DNA of 12,567 nucleotides from Deltaproteobacteria bacterium (GTDB taxonomy: Bacteria; Myxococcota; Myxococcia; Myxococcales; Myxococcaceae): positions 1 to 12,567 of the forward strand of contig VGRA01000025.1 of the NCBI GenBank assembly GCA_016875515.1, read 5' to 3'. Shown piece after piece: positions 7,173 through 12,567 of the stretch (its first letter is position 1; each line of letters begins with the position of its first letter). The notes beneath the pieces were generated by a model. The model was not told the origin of the DNA, searched no databases, and saw only the letters and a program-made list of their open reading frames with translations. Both the position numbers and the translations under genes were made by a program.

Positions 7173-7379
7173 ATGACTGAACATCCTTACGAACAACACC
7201 ACCTCGTAGGCTCCGCGTTGATGGGGTTCAGTACACTCGGGATTGGCTTGGGGCTCGTGATGACGGCGCGTGGGTTCGTGAACGAGGGCTTCCTCGACGG
7301 GCCGAACGCCGTGGCCATTGGGGTTCTCACCTTCCTGGTCGGGCTCTCGCTTCGGAGAGCAGGTGTGTCCAGGCGCTGA
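7173..7379 (+). CDS. Small two-helix membrane protein in the rhodopsin operon
   Basis: A 68-residue protein starts 22 bases after the rhodopsin stop, with a modest ribosome site (aaggtcagg, 7162-7170). It has two hydrophobic segments, about residues 10-33 (VGSALMGFSTLGIGLGLVMT) and 44-61 (NAVAIGVLTFLVGLSL), and a short loop between them (RGFVNEGFLDGP). The basic end RRAGVSRR suggests that both termini face the cytoplasm. The N-terminus is polar with three histidines (MTEHPYEQHH). Glycine and alanine are abundant in the helices, as in tightly packed membrane subunits. I recognise no family. Its position between the rhodopsin and a strong terminator implies co-transcription, so it could be an accessory or packing partner of the rhodopsin, or an unrelated small membrane protein. 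Coding status rests on length, hydrophobic pattern and spacing. Confidence 0.75.
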   Translation: MTEHPYEQHHLVGSALMGFSTLGIGLGLVMTARGFVNEGFLDGPNAVAIGVLTFLVGLSLRRAGVSRR

Positions 7380-7401
7380 CCCACCCGGACCGTCAACGCC
7401 G

Positions 7402-7438
7402 AGGGCGCGGGCACCACTGCCCGCGCCCTTTGTTGTTT
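7402..7438 (+). terminator. Intrinsic terminator of the rhodopsin operon
   Basis: A perfect 11-bp GC-rich stem (gggcgcgggca at 7403-7413, tgcccgcgccc at 7418-7428) with a four-base loop (ccac), extended by an A-T pair at 7402/7429, is followed by tttgttgttt (7429-7438). It lies 22 bases after the small membrane protein stop. The minus-strand side has no T-run, so it works mainly for plus-strand transcripts. Confidence 0.9.
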
Positions 7439-7445
7439 CCGCAGT

Positions 7446-7910
7446 TCAGCCCCGCGCCCGCCGCGCCTCCCCTCCGAGCAGCCGCGCGTACACGTCCCCA
7501 ACCCGCTCCGCCGCGCGCCCGTCCCACAGGTCCGGCACCCGCCCGCGCTTGCCCTCTCCGCGCAGCACCCGGTTCAGCTCCTCCGGCATCCCCCGGTCGA
7601 AGCTGTGCAGCCCCGCCTCCACGTGGGCGAGCAGCACTCCGGCGCGCGCCGCCACCAGCGCCGCCGCCAGGGTCCCGTGCACGTCCCCCACCACGGACAC
7701 CAGCCCGGGCCGGTTCCGCTCCAGCTCGCGCTCCAGCGGCACCCTCACCCGCGCCACGGCCTCCGCGTGCGTGCCGCTCCCCACGCCCAGGTGCACGTCC
7801 GGCTCCGGCAGCCCCAGCTCGCGGAAGAAGACGCCGCTCATCGCCTCGCCGTGGTGCTGCCCGGTGTGGACCAACCGCGGCGGCACGCGCCGCCGCTCCA
7901 GCGCCCGCCG
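7446..7910 (-). pseudogene. wecB: Remnant of UDP-N-acetylglucosamine 2-epimerase
   Basis: The intact enzyme (about 370 residues) converts UDP-GlcNAc to UDP-ManNAc for cell-surface polysaccharides. The minus strand here encodes clear family blocks in one frame: RALERRRVPPRLVHTGQHHG, MSGVFFRELGLPEPD, LGVGSGTHAEAVAR, VSVVGDVHGTLAAALVAARA and AHVEAGLHSFDRGMPEELNR. Right after NRVL (near 7563) the frame jumps to RGRVPDLWDGRAAERV, which is the C-terminal end of the family; roughly 200 residues, including the catalytic His region, are absent. The amino end, with the usual FGTRPEA motif, is also absent: upstream of about 7910 the frame becomes Arg/Gly-rich noise through a C10 run. The frame stays open to 7446 because the internal loss is in frame. 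It is a decayed gene, and an active copy, if any, must be elsewhere. Left and right edges of the homology are approximate. Confidence 0.8.
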
Positions 7911-8047
7911 CCGCGTGAAGCACGTTCTCCATGGCGCGCGAAGGTGGCGCGGGCCCCCCCCCCGCGGGGAGCGCCCCCCGCGCACAAGCTGTCCTGCGGC
8001 GGGCACTCGCGCACCGGGGCCCGTCTCTGTCAGGGTGACTACCCGCC

Positions 8048-8920
8048 ATGTCCCTCCTTCCCGAGTGCCAGCCCCCCTACCCCGGCTGCGGCGCTGTGCC
8101 GCCCAACGGCACCCGGTGCACCGCGTGCGAGGCGCTCGCCGAAGCCCTCGCCCGCGCCCCCCGCCCCGTCACGCTCGCGGTCATCCCCGCCCGCTTCGCC
8201 TCCAGCCGCTTTCCCGGCAAGCCCCTGGCGCTGCTGCGCGGCCGGCCCATGGTGCAGCACGTCCACGCCCGCGCGGTGGCCTCGGGCGCGTTCGCCGCGG
8301 TGGTGGTGGCCACGGACGACGCGCGCATCGCGGAGGCCGTGCGGGGGTTCGGCGGGCACGTGGCCCTCACCTCGCCCACCTGCAGCAGCGGGACGGACCG
8401 CGCCGCGGAGGTGCTGGCGCGCTTCCCCGGCGTGGAGGTGGTGGTGAACGTGCAGGGGGACGAGCCGCTGGTGGACCCGGAGGCCCTGCGGACGCTCGCC
8501 GAGGCCTTCCAGGACAGCGCCGTGCAGATGGCCACGCTGGTCCGACCGCTGGAGGAGGAGGAGCGGGGCAACCCCAACGTGGTGAAGGCGGTGGTGGCCG
8601 GCAGCGGGGACGCGCTGTACTTCTCGCGCGCGGAGGTGCCGTTCTCGCGAGACGGCAAGCCCGCGCCGCGCTGGGCGCACGTGGGGCTGTACGGCTACCG
8701 GCGCGCGGTGCTGGAGCGGCTCGCCCGGCTGCCCCCTTCCCCGCTGGAGCAGGTGGAGCTGCTGGAGCAGCTGCGCGCGCTGGAGGACGGCATCCGCATC
8801 CGCTGCCTGCCCACGGCCTTCCGCGGCGTGGGGGTGGACACGCCCGCGGACCTGGCGAGGGCGGAGGCGCTCCTGCCCCCGGGCGACTTTTTCGTTGACG
8901 CCTCCCCCAAGGTTCGGTGA
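8048..8920 (+). CDS. kdsB: 3-deoxy-manno-octulosonate cytidylyltransferase (CMP-Kdo synthetase)
   Basis: KdsB activates Kdo with CTP to CMP-Kdo, the donor for the LPS inner core. The catalytic domain starts near residue 41 with VTLAVIPARFASSRFPGKPL and continues with VVVATDDARIAEAV, SGTDRAAEV, VVNVQGDEPLVDPEA, YFSRAEVPFSRDG, HVGLYGYRR and GVGVDTPADL, all characteristic. The protein has 290 residues against about 250 for E. coli KdsB; the surplus is an N-terminal extension of about 40 residues with Cys7, Cys14, Cys24 and Cys27 (GTRCTACE at the end), resembling a small zinc-ribbon. No ATG, GTG or TTG lies next to the catalytic domain, which supports the ATG at 8048; its ribosome site is weak (agggtga near 8032). 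It is first in a four-gene operon and is followed after nine bases by pyrG, whose product CTP it uses. Confidence 0.95.
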   Translation: MSLLPECQPPYPGCGAVPPNGTRCTACEALAEALARAPRPVTLAVIPARFASSRFPGKPLALLRGRPMVQHVHARAVASGAFAAVVVATDDARIAEAVRGFGGHVALTSPTCSSGTDRAAEVLARFPGVEVVVNVQGDEPLVDPEALRTLAEAFQDSAVQMATLVRPLEEEERGNPNVVKAVVAGSGDALYFSRAEVPFSRDGKPAPRWAHVGLYGYRRAVLERLARLPPSPLEQVELLEQLRALEDGIRIRCLPTAFRGVGVDTPADLARAEALLPPGDFFVDASPKVR

Positions 8921-11387
<2,467 letters not shown>

Positions 11388-11391
<4 letters not shown>

Positions 11392-11957
11392 CGGGGCGGC
11401 TGGACAAGCCCTCCGCGGGGGAGCTGCAGGCGCGGGCCGCCGCGGTGAAGCTGCTGGTGCTGGACGTGGACGGGGTGCTGACGGACGGAGGCCTCTACTA
11501 CGGCCCGTCCGGCGAGGCCCTCAAGCGGTTCAACGTGAAGGACGGCCACGGCATTGTCATGGCGCGGCTGTCCGGGCTGCCCACCGCCGTCCTCACCGCG
11601 CGCACGAGCGAGATGGTGGCGGTGCGCGGCCGCGAGCTGGGCCTGGCGGCGGTGCTGCAGGGCCGGCGGGACAAGGCGGCGGGCTTCGCAGAGCTGTGTG
11701 ACGGGCTGAAGGTGCAGCCCTCCGAGTGCGCCTACATGGGGGACGACACCAACGACCTGCCGGTGCTGCAGCGCTGCGGGCTGCCCGCCTGCCCGGCAGA
11801 CGCGGTGGCGGAGGTGCGCGCGGCCTCGGCGTTCATTGCGCGCGCCGCGGGCGGCCACGGGGCGGTGCGGGAGTTGGTGGAGCTGTGCCTGAAGGCCTCC
11901 GGCCGCTGGGAGGCTGCGCTCTCCCACGCCACCGGCAACGGCCTGCCCCCGCGCTGA
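11388..11957 (+). CDS. kdsC: Kdo-8-phosphate phosphatase (HAD family)
   Basis: KdsC removes the phosphate from Kdo-8-P to give Kdo for KdsB. The 189-residue protein is a cap-less HAD phosphatase: motif I LLVLDVDGVLTDGGLYY (nucleophile Asp26, acid/base Asp28), substrate loop RFNVKDGHGI, motif II AVLTART, motif III Lys in GRRDKAAGF, and motif IV YMGDDTNDLPVL binding Mg2+. The order and the VLTDG wording are specific for KdsC rather than for general HAD enzymes. A C-terminal tail (about residues 165-189, ending NGLPPR) extends past the core. GTG 11388 is chosen because it forms the GTGA overlap with the kdsA stop; its ribosome site is weak, consistent with coupling. It is the last gene of the operon. 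The Kdo/lipid-A transport genes (lptC, lptA, lptB) that often follow kdsC elsewhere are absent here. Confidence 0.95.
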
Positions 11958-12019
11958 GCGGAACCTCTTGCGGGGCCGGAATGGCGGGGCCTGCCGGGGC
12001 CGGGTAGGATGATCGCCCC

Positions 12020-12567
12020 ATGGGCGCTACCCCGCGAAATCGCGTTGCAGAAATCCTCATCCGCGCCAAGGTCATTGACGACATGCAGTCCCGCAGCGCC
12101 CAGGCGCACGTGGAGCGCTGGGGGCTGCGCTTCACCGCAGCGCTGGTGGACCTGGGGCTCGCGGACGAAGAGCTCATGGTGGAGAAGCTGTGCGCCGGCA
12201 CGGGCACCAAGCGGGCCAACCTGGGGATGTGGCAGAAGGACGAGAACGTCCTGGGGATGATTGAGGTCGAGGTCTGCGAGGAGAAGGGGGTCTTCCCCAT
12301 GGGGGTGAAGAACCGCGTCCTCACGCTGGCCATGGCCAACCCCACGGACGTCATCACCATTGACGAGCTGGTGCGCGAGACGAAGGTGTCCCGCATCCAG
12401 GTGATGACCGCCGGCGAGCGCGAGCTGCTCACGGCCATCAGCCGCCACTACCACGGGGTGGAGCCGCAGCTGAACCAGCAGATGATCCGGAAGCAGACCC
12501 GCTCGGAGAACCCGGACGAGCTTCCGCCCGAGGACGAGGAGTTCAAGGTCACCGACATGAGCGGCAA
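12020..12567 (+). CDS. MshEN/GspE N-terminal domain protein, 3' end outside window
   Basis: The frame is open from the ATG at 12020 through the window end, giving 182 residues. It shows the two-helix start of the T2SSE_N/MshEN domain (AEILIRAKVIDDMQSRSAQA, then a helix around FTAALVDLGLADEELMVEKL) and its second half, VFPMGVKNRVLTLAMANPTD, VITIDELVRETKVSRIQVMT and ISRHYHG. This domain sits at the N-terminus of type II secretion (GspE) and type IV pilus (PilB, MshE) ATPases, where some members bind c-di-GMP, and also occurs in myxobacterial proteins without an ATPase. After it comes an acidic, probably flexible linker (around DELPPEDEEF). No Walker motifs are visible before the edge, so which type it is cannot be decided. 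A weak ribosome site (agga, 12006-12009) lies ten bases upstream. It is 62 bases after kdsC; no terminator is seen between them. Confidence 0.8.
   Translation, partial: MGATPRNRVAEILIRAKVIDDMQSRSAQAHVERWGLRFTAALVDLGLADEELMVEKLCAGTGTKRANLGMWQKDENVLGMIEVEVCEEKGVFPMGVKNRVLTLAMANPTDVITIDELVRETKVSRIQVMTAGERELLTAISRHYHGVEPQLNQQMIRKQTRSENPDELPPEDEEFKVTDMSG

Noticed and set aside
7393..8049. 218-codon minus-strand frame across the wecB remnant
   Set aside because: It is an Ala/Gly/Arg-rich shadow in a different frame from the one holding the epimerase motifs.

Overview
The window is very GC-rich DNA with dense, uniformly GC3-rich genes and many GTG starts. The gene set is Gram-negative (Kdo/LPS genes, a lipoprotein, a type II secretion/type IV pilus-type ATPase N-domain). 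A J-domain/TPR protein with a long Ala/Pro linker and long Lys/Ala/Arg-rich tails fit a myxobacterium (Myxococcota). This is inference from style and gene content; no rRNA or other marker is present.

Layout: (1) 3-1336, plus: the end of a J-domain/TPR protein, translationally coupled to a YhbY-type RNA-binding protein. (2) 1580-2950, plus: purF, an Fe-S type amidophosphoribosyltransferase. (3) 3135-3803, minus: a lone AbiEi-like protein with no AbiEii partner. (4) 4101-5066, plus: a lipoprotein of unknown function, overlapping tail to tail with (5) 5056-6096, minus: an RluA-family pseudouridine synthase. (6) 6356-7379, plus: a xanthorhodopsin-like proton-pump rhodopsin followed by a small two-helix membrane protein, closed by a strong intrinsic terminator at 7402-7438. 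(7) 7446-about 7910, minus: a wecB (UDP-GlcNAc 2-epimerase) remnant lacking its start and its middle. (8) 8048-11957, plus: a tight kdsB-pyrG-kdsA-kdsC operon. (9) 12020 to the window end, plus: an MshEN/GspE N-terminal domain protein that runs off the window.

How they work together: KdsA makes Kdo-8-phosphate, KdsC dephosphorylates it and KdsB activates Kdo with CTP supplied by PyrG, so the operon couples nucleotide supply to LPS inner-core synthesis. The rhodopsin has the full proton-pump residue set (Asp94, Thr98, Glu105, Lys233) and a glycine (Gly151) where xanthorhodopsin has its carotenoid-antenna window. No retinal or carotenoid synthesis gene lies in the window. The rhodopsin/small-protein pair is the strongest candidate for an unusual system. 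Further points of interest are the Asp in the KdsA metal-site position, the Cys-rich extension of KdsB, and the orphan AbiEi-like protein.
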